Shown piece after piece: positions 25,439 through 33,672 of a DNA stretch of 64,000 nt. Positions within the stretch are counted from its first letter, which is position 1; each line of letters opens with the position of its first letter. Below the pieces are notes generated by a model. It was given only the letters and a program-made list of their open reading frames with translations, searched no databases and was not told where the DNA came from. The position numbers and the translations under genes were made by a program. Source of the stretch: an uncultured Aquimarina sp. (GTDB lineage: Bacteria; Bacteroidota; Bacteroidia; Flavobacteriales; Flavobacteriaceae); assembly GCA_947499005.1 (NCBI GenBank), contig CANMML010000013.1, positions 52,746 through 116,745 of the forward strand. Direction: 5' to 3'.

Positions 25439-26211
25439 ATCACTCTTGTAAAATTATTTCTATTAGAGCACGAAAGTAACAAAAAATCACTTACTAACCC
25501 ATTAACTATCCATAACTCTACATTATTTTTTTGTAAAATCTCGGCAGCTTGTATTTTAGAAGTCATCCCACCCGTTCCATGAGAAGACTTAGCATCAGAC
25601 ACTTCCATCTTTAATTCTTCCAAATCCGTTACTTCTTGAATAGTTTCTGGAATTCCTTTTTTCATTGATTCTTTGGTGTAAATACCATAAGTATTCGTAG
25701 CAATTACACATAAATCTACTTGAAGTAACGACGCCGTAAGAGCTGCCAGCTTATCATTATCTCCAAATTTAATTTCATCAGTAGCAACAGTATCATTCTC
25801 ATTGATAATCGGAATGTATCCATTATCTAATAACACCGTAATAGTATTTGAAATGTTTTGCTGTGTATCTTCATTGTCAAAATCGGCATATGACAATAAA
25901 CATTGCGAAGTGAGTAAGCCCTCTTTGGAAAAGGCTTCATGAAACAAACGCATCAAGTAAGGCTGACCTATACTGGCCAGCGCTTGCTTGACGACAATAT
26001 TTGTTTCTGTATCTTGAAGTTTCACAAACTCTTTAGCCGCAGCTACAGCCCCTGAACTTACGATAATAAAATCATATTCCTCTTTCAGCTGAGCCACTTG
26101 CTTTGCAATATCTGCCAATTTCTCTCGAGAAATTGCATCTGATTCTTGCGTGAGTGTGTTACTCCCTACTTTTAACAGTAGTCTCTTTTTAGCGGATTTG
26201 TCCTTCGCCAT
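25435..26211 (-). CDS. proB: Glutamate 5-kinase
   Basis: 258 residues from the ATG at 26211. Amino-acid kinase motifs: LLLKVGSNTLT at the N-terminus, IIVSSGAVAA near 57, NENDTVATDEIKFGDNDKLA near 142, and GTGGMTSKIQAAEIL near 214. There is no C-terminal PUA domain, as is usual in Bacteroidota. It phosphorylates glutamate as the first step of proline synthesis. The start lies 23 nt inside the end of proA, so the two are translationally coupled. The last residues (about from LVSDFLLLSC) look less conserved, and the gene end is the segment that was multiplied in this region. Confidence 0.92.
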   Translation of the reverse strand: MAKDKSAKKRLLLKVGSNTLTQESDAISREKLADIAKQVAQLKEEYDFIIVSSGAVAAAKEFVKLQDTETNIVVKQALASIGQPYLMRLFHEAFSKEGLLTSQCLLSYADFDNEDTQQNISNTITVLLDNGYIPIINENDTVATDEIKFGDNDKLAALTASLLQVDLCVIATNTYGIYTKESMKKGIPETIQEVTDLEELKMEVSDAKSSHGTGGMTSKIQAAEILQKNNVELWIVNGLVSDFLLLSCSNRNNFTRVI

Positions 26212-27379
26212 GTACATACCATTTATTGGTTACCAAATGTTGCAATCCTATTGGACCTCTTTGGTGTAATTTATCTGTTCCAATGGCAAGCTCCCCTCCT
26301 AATCCAAATTCAAAACCATCTGTAAAACGAGTAGATGCATTATGATATACTGCTGCACAATCTACCGCTGCCATAAAAGCATCTGCAGCTTCTTGCTTAG
26401 TCGTAGCAATCGTTGCTGAATGCCCACCACTATATTTGTTGATCATTTCAATAGCAGCTTCCGTACCGGAAATATTTCCTATTGCAATTTTATAATCTAG
26501 AAATTCTTCACTCCAAACACTTTCGTTTTCGATCGCTTTACACTTATGATCTGCCACAAAACCTTCATCTCCTAGCACCTCAACATTAAATTCTCTCAAA
26601 CGTTTCAACAATGCATTTTCGAAATCTGCTTTATTTGGTAATACTTTATCAATAAGCACTTTATCAACTGCATTACATGCCGAAATTTTTGCTGTTTTCG
26701 CATTCACAATAATATCTAATGCCATTTGTTGATCTGCATCAGGATGCACGTACACAAAATTATTTCCTCTTCCACTTACGATTACCGGGCATTCAGCATG
26801 CTCTTTTACAAAAGCAATTAAACGCTCCCCTCCGCGTGGTACGATTAAATCTATCCTTTGCGTTGGGTTTTGTAAAAAAGCCTGTGTTTCAGTACGATTG
26901 TAGTTTAAATATGCTACCCAATCTGTAGAAACACCATTAGCCTCTAAAGCTTTGTGCCATAAATCAACAATAGCAAGGTTCGAATTTAAACTCTCCTTAC
27001 CTCCTTTTAATAAAATCTTATTTCCTGACTTAAACGCAATTCCTCCTGCTTCGATCGTTACATCTGGGCGAGATTCATAAATAATCATAATCGTTCCAAA
27101 AGAAGCGGTACGGTTATACACCTGCATTCCATTTTCATGTGTAAAACGAAAACGCTCTACTCCTACTGGATCTTCTAATGCTGCTAATTGATCCAATGAA
27201 TCTATCATTCCTTGAATCTTAGCATCATCTACTTTTAGACGGTCACCCATGGCAAGATCTTCACCATTGTAACTGTCCATATCTATTTTATTTGCCGCTA
27301 GTATGGTCTCTGCTTTATCTGCAACTAATTGAGACATCGTTTTTAATACTGCGTTTCTTTTTTCTATGCTTAGTATCAT
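26189..27379 (-). CDS. proA: Gamma-glutamyl phosphate reductase
   Basis: 396 residues of the aldehyde dehydrogenase fold. The catalytic cysteine is in AKISACNAVDKVL, with RPDVTIEAGGIAFKSGNKIL (cofactor site) near residue 109, DLIVPRGGERLI near 178 and the C-terminal FTDGFEFGLGGELAIGTDKL. It reduces gamma-glutamyl phosphate with NADPH to glutamate semialdehyde. Its placement between argD and proB in the arg cluster is the normal flavobacterial order. The proC that often belongs to the set is not in this stretch. Confidence 0.95.
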   Translation of the reverse strand: MILSIEKRNAVLKTMSQLVADKAETILAANKIDMDSYNGEDLAMGDRLKVDDAKIQGMIDSLDQLAALEDPVGVERFRFTHENGMQVYNRTASFGTIMIIYESRPDVTIEAGGIAFKSGNKILLKGGKESLNSNLAIVDLWHKALEANGVSTDWVAYLNYNRTETQAFLQNPTQRIDLIVPRGGERLIAFVKEHAECPVIVSGRGNNFVYVHPDADQQMALDIIVNAKTAKISACNAVDKVLIDKVLPNKADFENALLKRLREFNVEVLGDEGFVADHKCKAIENESVWSEEFLDYKIAIGNISGTEAAIEMINKYSGGHSATIATTKQEAADAFMAAVDCAAVYHNASTRFTDGFEFGLGGELAIGTDKLHQRGPIGLQHLVTNKWYVHGEGQIR

Positions 27380-27505
27380 TTTTCAAGAATTAAAGAAGGT
27401 AAAGAATTAGAGAAAGTAAAGAATCAGAAAAAGTAATAGATTGACTGTAATATCAACTATTTATATTCTCTTCTTCTTTTATTCTATCATTCTTTTATCC
27501 CCAAA
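27380..27505. repeat. Inverted A/G-rich and T/C-rich repeat arrays between argD and proA
   Basis: The first array (27385-27435) repeats a unit of about 17 bases, TAAAGAATTAGAGAAAG with small changes, three times. The opposite array (27462-27500) is T/C-rich with ATTCTCTTCTTC and ATTCTATCATTCTTTTATC. It is the same inverted-pair plan as the heptamer arrays. Confidence 0.6.
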
Positions 27506-27512
27506 TATTCAC

Positions 27513-28652
27513 TTAATTCACTTTCTCTGTAACCACCTCTTTTACCGCTTCAATAAAAGCATCTATTTGATCTTTTTGGATTGTTAGTGGAGGTAGAATT
27601 CTTAATAGGTTTTTATTCTTTGCTCCTCCTGTAAACATCTTCTTTTCATAGATCAGTTGCTTGCGCATCTCTCCTACAGGTTCTCCGAATTCGATTCCTA
27701 ACATCAAACCTCTTCCTTTCAATTGTACAACTCCGGGGATTTCTCTAGCCTTTTCCATGAAGTACTCTCCTGTAATCGCTGCCTTTCCGATTAAAGACTC
27801 TTTCTCTAATACATCTAACACCGCAATACAAGCTGCACAAGCTAAATGATTTCCTCCAAAAGTAGTTCCTAACAAACCATATTTAGATTCGATATGTGGA
27901 GCAATTAAAATTCCTCCTATAGGAAATCCATTCCCCATACCTTTTGCCATAGAGATGATATCCGGCTGTATTCCATGATGCTGGAATCCAAAGAATTTCC
28001 CTGTTCTTCCAAAACCTGACTGTACCTCATCTAATATTAGGCAAGTATCATTCGCTTTGGTAAGCTTTTCTAATCCCTGGAAAAATTCAGTTTCGGCTTC
28101 ATCTAATCCTCCTACTCCTTGTATTGGCTCGATGATCACCGCACAAACATCTCCTTTTTTCAATTCAGCCTCTACAAAATCTAAATCACCCATTGGTAAA
28201 ATAGTTACTTCTTGCTGTGCATTTATCGGCGCAATAATTGCTTTGTTATCTGTTGCTGCTACTGCCGCAGAAGTACGCCCGTGAAACCCGTTTTGAAACG
28301 CAATTACTCTCTGCTTTCCATTATGAAAAGATGCTAGTTTCAATGCATTTTCATTGGCTTCGGCTCCAGAACTACACAAGAACAATTCATATGCATCACA
28401 TCCAGAAAGTGCTCCTAATTTATCTGCCAATTCTTTCTGCAATGAATTTTGAACAGCATTACTATAGAAACCTATATTATCTAATTGTGACTTTAACTTG
28501 TGAACATAATGAGGGTGTGCATGACCAATAGAAATTACGGCATGTCCTCCATACAAGTCCAAATATTCCTTCCCTTCTTTATCCCAAACAGTACAATCCT
28601 CGGCCTTTACAGGTTCTACATTGTATAATGGGTATACGTCGAATAGTTTCAT
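27513..28652 (-). CDS. argD: Acetyl/succinyl-ornithine aminotransferase (class III)
   Basis: 379 residues. The PLP lysine is in ISMAKGMGNGFPIGG, the PLP ring Asp in LILDEVQSGFGRTGKFF, and the N-terminal region shows YLDLYGGHAVISIGHAHP and SNAVQNSLQ. It transfers an amino group from glutamate to N-acylglutamate semialdehyde. The length suits ArgD rather than the longer GABA or ornithine aminotransferases. It lies between argC and proA, in line with arginine synthesis using N-succinyl intermediates. Confidence 0.92.
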   Translation of the reverse strand: MKLFDVYPLYNVEPVKAEDCTVWDKEGKEYLDLYGGHAVISIGHAHPHYVHKLKSQLDNIGFYSNAVQNSLQKELADKLGALSGCDAYELFLCSSGAEANENALKLASFHNGKQRVIAFQNGFHGRTSAAVAATDNKAIIAPINAQQEVTILPMGDLDFVEAELKKGDVCAVIIEPIQGVGGLDEAETEFFQGLEKLTKANDTCLILDEVQSGFGRTGKFFGFQHHGIQPDIISMAKGMGNGFPIGGILIAPHIESKYGLLGTTFGGNHLACAACIAVLDVLEKESLIGKAAITGEYFMEKAREIPGVVQLKGRGLMLGIEFGEPVGEMRKQLIYEKKMFTGGAKNKNLLRILPPLTIQKDQIDAFIEAVKEVVTEKVN

Positions 28653-28670
28653 ATTGTTCGCTTTTAGCGA

Positions 28671-28760
28671 ACAGCTTCGAGCTTTGAGCTTCGAGCTGCC
28701 AGCTTATATTATCTATTAATATTGAAAGCCCGTAGCTCATAGCTCGGGGCTGGAAGCTAC
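28671..28760. repeat. Inverted pair of heptamer arrays (AGCTnnn type) between argC and argD
   Basis: Array 28671-28703 gives AGCTTCG, AGCTTTG, AGCTTCG, AGCTGCC; array 28729-28760 gives AGCTCAT, AGCTCGG, GGCTGGA, AGCTACT in the complementary phase. The second array reaches the argC stop region. Confidence 0.7.
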
Positions 28761-29744
28761 TTAAAAGCCTGAGCTTTTAAGTCCCAATCCTGTTTTCTCA
28801 TCTAATCCGAACATTAAATTCATATTATGAATCGCTTGTCCTGAAGCTCCTTTTACTAAATTATCAATAACCGAGGTTACTAGAATCATTCCATCCTTAA
28901 CATCTACATGTAGAATACATTTATTTGTATTGACTACTTGTTTTAATGCTATTGGACTACTTGAAATTACAGTAAACGTAGCATCTTGATAAAAATCTTG
29001 ATATAATTTTACTGCTTGATCTACTGTTCCTTCAAACTTCGTATATACTGTTGCATAAATCCCTCGACTAAAATTCCCTCTATTAGGAATAAAGAAAACT
29101 GGTTGATCGTGATTTGATTGCAATTGCTTTGCACTTTGGTTGATCTCCCCTAAATGTTGATGCCCAAACACCTTATAGCTTGAAAAGTTATTGTCTCTCC
29201 AACTGAAGTGTGTTGTAGGTGACGGAGAAACTCCAGCCCCTGTACTTCCTGTAGTTGCATTTACATGTACTGCATCGTTTATCTTTCCTGCTCCTGCTAA
29301 TGGTAATAATGCTAATTGGATTGCTGTTGCAAAACAACCTGGATTTGCAATATTTTTAGCTGCTACAATCTCTTCCTTATTCAATTCGGGTAATCCGTAT
29401 ACGAAATCTCTTCCTTGAAATTCCTTATCGGCTAACAAACGAAAATCGTTTCCTAAATCAATTACTTTTGTTGCTTCCGAAAAAGTATTCGCTTCTAAAA
29501 AAGCTCTAGAACGCCCATGACCTAAACATAAAAACAACACATCTACGTCTGGATTTATAGTATCTGTAAATAACACTTCCGAATCACCAATCAAATCTGC
29601 ATGAGCAACATCTAGTGGTTTTCCTGCATTAGTAGTACTAAACACAAAATCAATTTCTGTATTCGGGTGGTGAATTACTAATCTTAATAACTCTCCTGCT
29701 GTATACCCCGAACCTCCTACGATTCCTATTTTTAATTTCTTCAT
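28761..29744 (-). CDS. argC: N-acetyl/N-succinyl-gamma-glutamyl-phosphate reductase
   Basis: 327 residues. The NADP-binding motif IGIVGGSGYTAGELLRLV opens the protein, and the catalytic cysteine sits in ANPGCFATAIQLALLPL (about residues 133-149). The later conserved segment is FGHQHLGEINQ with FIPNRGNFSRGI. It makes N-acylglutamate semialdehyde. Short (type 2-like) form, as in many Bacteroidota. It lies between argG and argD, with repeat arrays on both sides. Confidence 0.95.
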   Translation of the reverse strand: MKKLKIGIVGGSGYTAGELLRLVIHHPNTEIDFVFSTTNAGKPLDVAHADLIGDSEVLFTDTINPDVDVLFLCLGHGRSRAFLEANTFSEATKVIDLGNDFRLLADKEFQGRDFVYGLPELNKEEIVAAKNIANPGCFATAIQLALLPLAGAGKINDAVHVNATTGSTGAGVSPSPTTHFSWRDNNFSSYKVFGHQHLGEINQSAKQLQSNHDQPVFFIPNRGNFSRGIYATVYTKFEGTVDQAVKLYQDFYQDATFTVISSSPIALKQVVNTNKCILHVDVKDGMILVTSVIDNLVKGASGQAIHNMNLMFGLDEKTGLGLKSSGF

Positions 29745-29749
29745 AGTTT

Positions 29750-29797
29750 CTCAGCTTTGCTGAGAGCTGTCAGCTTTCGGCTATCAGCTATCAGTTT
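29750..29797. repeat. Heptamer array (AGCTATC type) before argC
   Basis: TTTCTCAGCTTTGCTGAGAG and then CTGTCAGCTTTCGGCTATCA repeat a 7-base pattern related to AGCTATC. A related array occurs before argG (31083-31128). Confidence 0.65.
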
Positions 29798-29814
29798 TAA
29801 CAATCTTACATTTG

Positions 29815-29845
29815 ATGAGATCCTGAAATAAATTCAGGATGACGC
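29815..29845. repeat. GAGAT...ATGACG hairpin repeat, copy 1
   Basis: ATGAGATCCTGAAATAAATT then CAGGATGACGC: flanks GAGAT and ATGACG enclose the stem CCTGAA/TTCAGG. Related copies lie at 32181, 32235 and 52094. Confidence 0.7.
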
Positions 29846-29849
29846 ACTC

Positions 29850-29895
29850 TTCTATTATCTATTTTCTAACAGCGAAGTGGTCTAATATCTATTCA
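29850..29895. repeat. Heptamer array (TCTAATA type) at the end of argG
   Basis: TCTATTATCTATTTTCTAAC, then AGCGAAGTGG, then TCTAATATCTATTC. The unit TCTAACAGCGAAG is repeated at the end of the GNAT gene (31159-31177). The array provides the argG stop codon. Confidence 0.65.
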
Positions 29896-31079
29896 AACGT
29901 TTTATTCACATTATGGTAAATCTTGTTGGCATTACCATACAATTTGATGAATCCTTTAGCATCATCTGCTGACCATCCTTTATTTACCTCTCCATATTGA
30001 CCAAAATCAGATTTCATTAAATCGAATTCAGATTCAATTCCAACTAAACTGAAATTGTATGGCTTTAACTCTACAATTACATCTCCTGTTACCGAGCCCT
30101 GAGAGCTTTCCATAAAAGCTTCTACATCTCTCATTACTGGGTCTAAATAATTCCCTTCATGTAACAACATTCCGTACCAGTTTGCTAACTGATCTCCCCA
30201 ATATTGTTGCCACTTCGTTTGTGTATGCTTCTCTAATAAATGGTGCGCTTTTATGATCACCATCGGAGCTGCCGCTTCGAAACCTACACGACCTTTAATT
30301 CCTATAATCGTATCCCCAACATGAATATCACGCCCGATAGCGAATTGACTAGCTAACCCCTCTAACTTCTGAATATTCTTAACCGGTGAATCTTTTTCTC
30401 CATTCAATCCAACAAGCTCTCCTTTTTCGAAATTCAAAGTTACTTTTTCTGAATCTTCGCGTTGCAATTGACTTGGATACGCTTCACTAGGTAAAGCTTC
30501 ATTAGATGTTAATGTTTCTTTTCCACCAACACTTGTTCCCCAAATTCCTTTATTGATTGAATATTGTGCTTTTTCCCAAGAATAATGAACACCATATTTC
30601 TCTAAATAGGCTACTTCTTCTTGACGTGTTAGACTTAAATCACGGATTGGAGTAATAATTTCAATACCTGGCGCTAAGGTTTGGAAAATCACATCAAAAC
30701 GAATTTGATCGTTCCCTGCACCTGTACTACCGTGTGCAATGTATTTTGCTCCTACAGATTTTGCATATTCAATTACTTCAATCGCTTGAAAAATACGTTC
30801 TGCACTTACAGATAATGGGTATGTATTGTTTTTTAATACATTTCCATAAATTAAATATTTTACTGCCTTTTCGTAAAATTTATCTAGAATCGTAAGATTT
30901 GCATGAGATTTACTTCCGATCGCATATGCACGCTCTTCAGTCTCTTTCAATTCTTCGTCTGAAAATCCACCTGTATTTACCAATACGGTATGAACTTCCA
31001 TGTTTTTCTCATGCATCAAATACTTTACGCAATAGGTAGTATCTAAACCACCACTGTAAGCAACTACTACTTTTTCCAT
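29889..31079 (-). CDS. argG: Argininosuccinate synthase
   Basis: 396 residues. The ATP-binding P-loop is VVAYSGGLDTTYCVKYL at the N-terminus; HGSTGAGNDQIRFDV near residue 115 and YSINKGIWGTSVGGKE near 172 are typical of the family. It joins citrulline and aspartate with ATP to argininosuccinate in the cytoplasm. It is the second gene of the operon led by the GNAT gene. The matching lyase argH is not in the window. Confidence 0.96.
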   Translation of the reverse strand: MEKVVVAYSGGLDTTYCVKYLMHEKNMEVHTVLVNTGGFSDEELKETEERAYAIGSKSHANLTILDKFYEKAVKYLIYGNVLKNNTYPLSVSAERIFQAIEVIEYAKSVGAKYIAHGSTGAGNDQIRFDVIFQTLAPGIEIITPIRDLSLTRQEEVAYLEKYGVHYSWEKAQYSINKGIWGTSVGGKETLTSNEALPSEAYPSQLQREDSEKVTLNFEKGELVGLNGEKDSPVKNIQKLEGLASQFAIGRDIHVGDTIIGIKGRVGFEAAAPMVIIKAHHLLEKHTQTKWQQYWGDQLANWYGMLLHEGNYLDPVMRDVEAFMESSQGSVTGDVIVELKPYNFSLVGIESEFDLMKSDFGQYGEVNKGWSADDAKGFIKLYGNANKIYHNVNKTFE

Positions 31080-31082
31080 CTT

Positions 31083-31177
31083 TCAGCTACGCTGAGGCTG
31101 TCAGCTATCGGCTATCAGCTATCAGCTTATTTTAATTATTCTAATATCTAAAATCTAACTTCTAACAGCGAAGCGAT
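31083..31177. repeat. Two heptamer arrays between the GNAT gene and argG
   Basis: Array 31083-31128 carries CTGTCAGCTATCGGCTATCA and repeats of AGCTATC. Array 31139-31177 carries TCTAATATCTAAAATCTAAC, then TTCTAACAGCGAAGCG. They fill nearly the whole gap and touch both genes. Confidence 0.7.
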
Positions 31178-31741
31178 CTATTTCAACTCTCTAATATGTG
31201 ATTCAAAATAAGGATTTACGTAATACTTATAATGCTCTTCATCTCTTAATTTCCCGATTTCTTCTAAGGTATCGACTAACACTTTTGACATTTGAGATAA
31301 GGTTACAAACTTCATCCCCAATAACTCATTATTATGATGTACAATAGTGGCTCTTGCAATCGATATCACAAAATCATTTTTATACAACTCAGTCAAATTA
31401 TACATTAACAATAATCCTAGATTAAAGCTACGGTATTCTTTTTTCACCCATAGTGAAGCTCTCTCATAAACCGCATGATCATTGACCATATGCTTATGTG
31501 CAAAAATATGCCCGACTACTTCACTCCCTTTTTTTAATAAATAACAACCATTCTTTAAACGATCTTTAAGCATCTCTTTACTTGTAAAATACATTAAAGA
31601 TTGCGCTTTAGATCTTTCAGAAATCGTATCTAACACCGACTCTGGTAATTCATAGACTAACCGAAGCACCAAACCTTGTTCTTCACAATACGTTTCTGCT
31701 TTTGCTATAATACTTTTAATATCCTTCTCCAATACCATCAT
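31178..31741 (-). CDS. GNAT-family N-acyltransferase heading the arg operon
   Basis: 187 residues from the first of two adjacent ATGs (31741, 31738). The GNAT core can be followed as CYLLKKGSEVVGHIFAHKHM (strands 2-3), then the acyl-CoA-binding region with LWVKKEYRSFNLGLLLMYNL and later LGMKFVTLSQ. No argA or argJ is seen in the cluster. As first gene of the operon it is the natural candidate for the enzyme that acylates glutamate, probably with succinyl-CoA, in this pathway. That role is inference; the family fold is well supported. Confidence 0.8.
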   Translation of the reverse strand: MMVLEKDIKSIIAKAETYCEEQGLVLRLVYELPESVLDTISERSKAQSLMYFTSKEMLKDRLKNGCYLLKKGSEVVGHIFAHKHMVNDHAVYERASLWVKKEYRSFNLGLLLMYNLTELYKNDFVISIARATIVHHNNELLGMKFVTLSQMSKVLVDTLEEIGKLRDEEHYKYYVNPYFESHIRELK

Positions 31742-31775
31742 TGTTAAGAGCACCAATAATTAACACTCTAAAAGT

Positions 31776-31795
31776 TCAATACAAACTTGTATTGA
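31776..31795 (-). promoter_or_regulatory. Inverted repeat before the GNAT gene
   Basis: TCAATACAA, two bases, TTGTATTGA: perfect 9-base arms, 35 bp upstream of the start. It may be an operator, or a hairpin at the 3' end of the leader RNA that controls translation. Confidence 0.5.
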
Positions 31796-32028
31796 CGATT
31801 CTTTTATTTTTATAATATAACTAACGAAAATGATGAAAGCGATTGCTTTCTCAAAAGATGAACACCCACTAGGGGCGTCGAACTGGAAAACGCACAACGA
31901 TACCTTTAGTAAAAATTACTAAAGCTGAAGAGATAATTGATATGTGGTTTCCTGTTTTCACCGAAGTTTCCATACGTAATTATTAACTCTAAATCGTCGG
32001 CCGAAGCCCCTTTCGTTAATATTTAGAG
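31796..32028 (-). ncRNA. Candidate structured 5' leader of the arg operon
   Basis: The -7 element at 32031-32038 would start transcription near 32025. The RNA then begins with a stem CTCTAAAT/ATTTAGAG (32021-32028 with 31987-31994) that encloses a GGCTTCGGCC hairpin. Further hairpins follow: CTTTAGTAA/TTACTAAAG, GCCCCTAGTGGGT, and GAAAGC/GCTTTC. No known riboswitch consensus that I recall (SAM, TPP, lysine, glycine, cobalamin, guanidine-I) fits. A 30-codon plus-strand frame at 31830-31922 is the main alternative reading and looks like chance. Confidence 0.4.
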
Positions 32029-32030
32029 CG

Positions 32031-32038
32031 CAAAAATA
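32031..32038 (-). promoter_or_regulatory. -7 element TATTTTTG for the GNAT-arg operon
   Basis: Exact TAnnTTTG match on the minus strand, 290 bp before the GNAT start and directly in front of the candidate leader stem. The -33 region falls in a heptamer array and shows no TTTG. Confidence 0.5.
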
Positions 32039-32076
32039 GTAATTAGTTGTTAGTTGTCGGTAATTAGTTGTTAGTT
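32038..32076. repeat. Heptamer array (AGTTGTT type) upstream of the arg operon
   Basis: AGTAATT, AGTTGTT, AGTTGTC, GGTAATT, AGTTGTT, AGTTTTT in consecutive 7-base steps. It covers the -33 region of the arg leader promoter. Confidence 0.7.
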
Positions 32077-32180
32077 TTTTTTGCATTCTTCATCAAAAAA
32101 AGTATACCCCATGATACATTTTGCTATTTTAACTTTTAAGCAATTAAACTTTATGGTTCTGTAAAATAGCATCAGTTGTC

Positions 32181-32265
32181 GTCACCCTGAACTCGTTTCA
32201 GGGTCTCATAAATAGTTTAAAGTGAATAATACGCATGAGATACTGAAATAAATTCAGCATGACGC
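32181..32265. repeat. Inverted pair of GAGAT...ATGACG hairpin repeats
   Basis: Copy at 32181-32209 (GTCACCCTGAACTCGTTTCA, then GGGTCTCAT) and copy at 32235-32265 (ATGAGATACTGAAATAAATT, then CAGCATGACGC) are head to head, 25 bp apart. Apart from the leader, the array and this pair, the 559-base gap 31742-32300 shows no gene. Confidence 0.75.
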
Positions 32266-32300
32266 TACTCTGTCTTTCTAAATGCACAAAGGGTTATACA

Positions 32301-33464
32301 TTATAACTTAACAGACATTTTTGCTGCTAGGTCTTTTGTTTTTTGTGTAACCGCTTTAAGATCTTCCCCTTTCTCATCATAGCACACTACTACGGCCATT
32401 CTTCGGTTTGGACGACTTGTCGGTTTTCCAAAGATTCTAAAATCAGTATTAACTTCTCCCGAAACCATCTCTGCCCCTATTACTTCTGGATTTTGAGAAT
32501 GTCCTTTAGCTAAAACAACTGCCGAAGCACCAATACGTTCTTGTGTTATTTCTCCGATAGGCAAGCCTAAGATTGCTCGAAGATGCAATTCGAATTCATT
32601 TAAGTTCTGTGTATTCGCTAAAGTTACCATCCCCGTATCATGTGGTCTTGGCGATAATTCAGAAAAATAAACTCCATCATCTCCTATAAAAAACTCTACG
32701 CCCCATATACCCGATCCTGTTAAAGCTGCTGTTACTTGAGCTGCCATTTGCTGCGCTTCTTCTAAATGCGCACTTTGCATTGGCATAGGTTGCCAGCTTT
32801 GTTGATAATCGCCTCCTTCTTGCACATGACCAATTGGTGGACAGAATAAGGTCTCCCCATTATTTTGAGTAACCGTTAATAGTGTAATTTCATAATTAAA
32901 ATTCACAAAAGCTTCTACGATTACTTCTGCTACATCTCCACGCGAACCCTCTTGAGAATAATCCCATGCTTTTTCGATGTCTGCTGCACTTTTTATAGTA
33001 CTCTGCCCTTTCCCACTTGAAGACATCAATGGCTTTACCACACATGGGATACCAACTTCACTTACCGCTTTTTCTAATTCTTCTACTGAAGTTGCATAAC
33101 GATAATCTGCCGTTTTTAACCCTAAATCTTTTGCCGCAAGATCACGAATCGCTTTTCTATTCATCGTGTAATTCGCAGCTTTAGCAGAAGGCACTACATT
33201 ATACCCTTGTTCTTCATAAGCATAAAATCGTTCAGTACGAATGGCTTCTATTTCTGGAACGATAAAATCTGGCTTATGCTTTTCTACTACTGCATCAAGA
33301 GCTTCTCCATCTAGCATATTAATCACTTCGAAATCATGTGCCACTTGCATCGCTGGGGCTTTTTCATAACTATCAACAGCAATGACATGCTGCCCTATTC
33401 GCTGTGCTGCAATCACAAATTCTTTACCCAATTCACCTGATCCTAATAACAGTATTTTAGCCAT
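32301..33464 (-). CDS. purT: Formate-dependent phosphoribosylglycinamide formyltransferase
   Basis: 387 residues of the ATP-grasp superfamily. N-terminal [19 protein letters not shown], the ATP-binding segment [20 protein letters not shown] near residue 151, and [20 protein letters not shown] with RPHDTG near 260-278 identify PurT rather than PurK. It converts GAR, formate and ATP to formyl-GAR in purine synthesis. It stands alone and diverges from fbp. Confidence 0.95.
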   Translation of the reverse strand: MAKILLLGSGELGKEFVIAAQRIGQHVIAVDSYEKAPAMQVAHDFEVINMLDGEALDAVVEKHKPDFIVPEIEAIRTERFYAYEEQGYNVVPSAKAANYTMNRKAIRDLAAKDLGLKTADYRYATSVEELEKAVSEVGIPCVVKPLMSSSGKGQSTIKSAADIEKAWDYSQEGSRGDVAEVIVEAFVNFNYEITLLTVTQNNGETLFCPPIGHVQEGGDYQQSWQPMPMQSAHLEEAQQMAAQVTAALTGSGIWGVEFFIGDDGVYFSELSPRPHDTGMVTLANTQNLNEFELHLRAILGLPIGEITQERIGASAVVLAKGHSQNPEVIGAEMVSGEVNTDFRIFGKPTSRPNRRMAVVVCYDEKGEDLKAVTQKTKDLAAKMSVKL

Positions 33465-33482
33465 AACAAAAGATTTAGATCA

Positions 33483-33490
33483 CAAAAATA
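33483..33490 (-). promoter_or_regulatory. -7 element TATTTTTG for purT
   Basis: Exact TAnnTTTG match on the minus strand, 18 bp before the purT ATG; no clear -33 box. Confidence 0.45.
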
Positions 33491-33672
33491 ATTAATGATT
33501 TTACGAATTAGACTGCGCCTTTAAATTTCTTATTAACTACTTATCATGAATTTCGCTTCCACCTCCAGATCAACTCCTTTACCTTATTATAAATAATTAT
33601 CTTTTTACGATTATAGCACAACGAAATCGTTTGAAACACTTATTTTGTAAGGATTATTACCATTTTTTATAT

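Noticed and set aside
28057..28531. Long open frames opposite argD, and a similar one opposite argC (29191-29418)
   Set aside because: Low-complexity Ser/Thr/Pro products typical of the strand opposite a real gene; argD and argC are certain.
31830..31922. Plus-strand frame of 30 codons in the arg leader region
   Set aside because: No recognisable product and no following gene; the hairpins and -7 element on the minus strand explain the region better.
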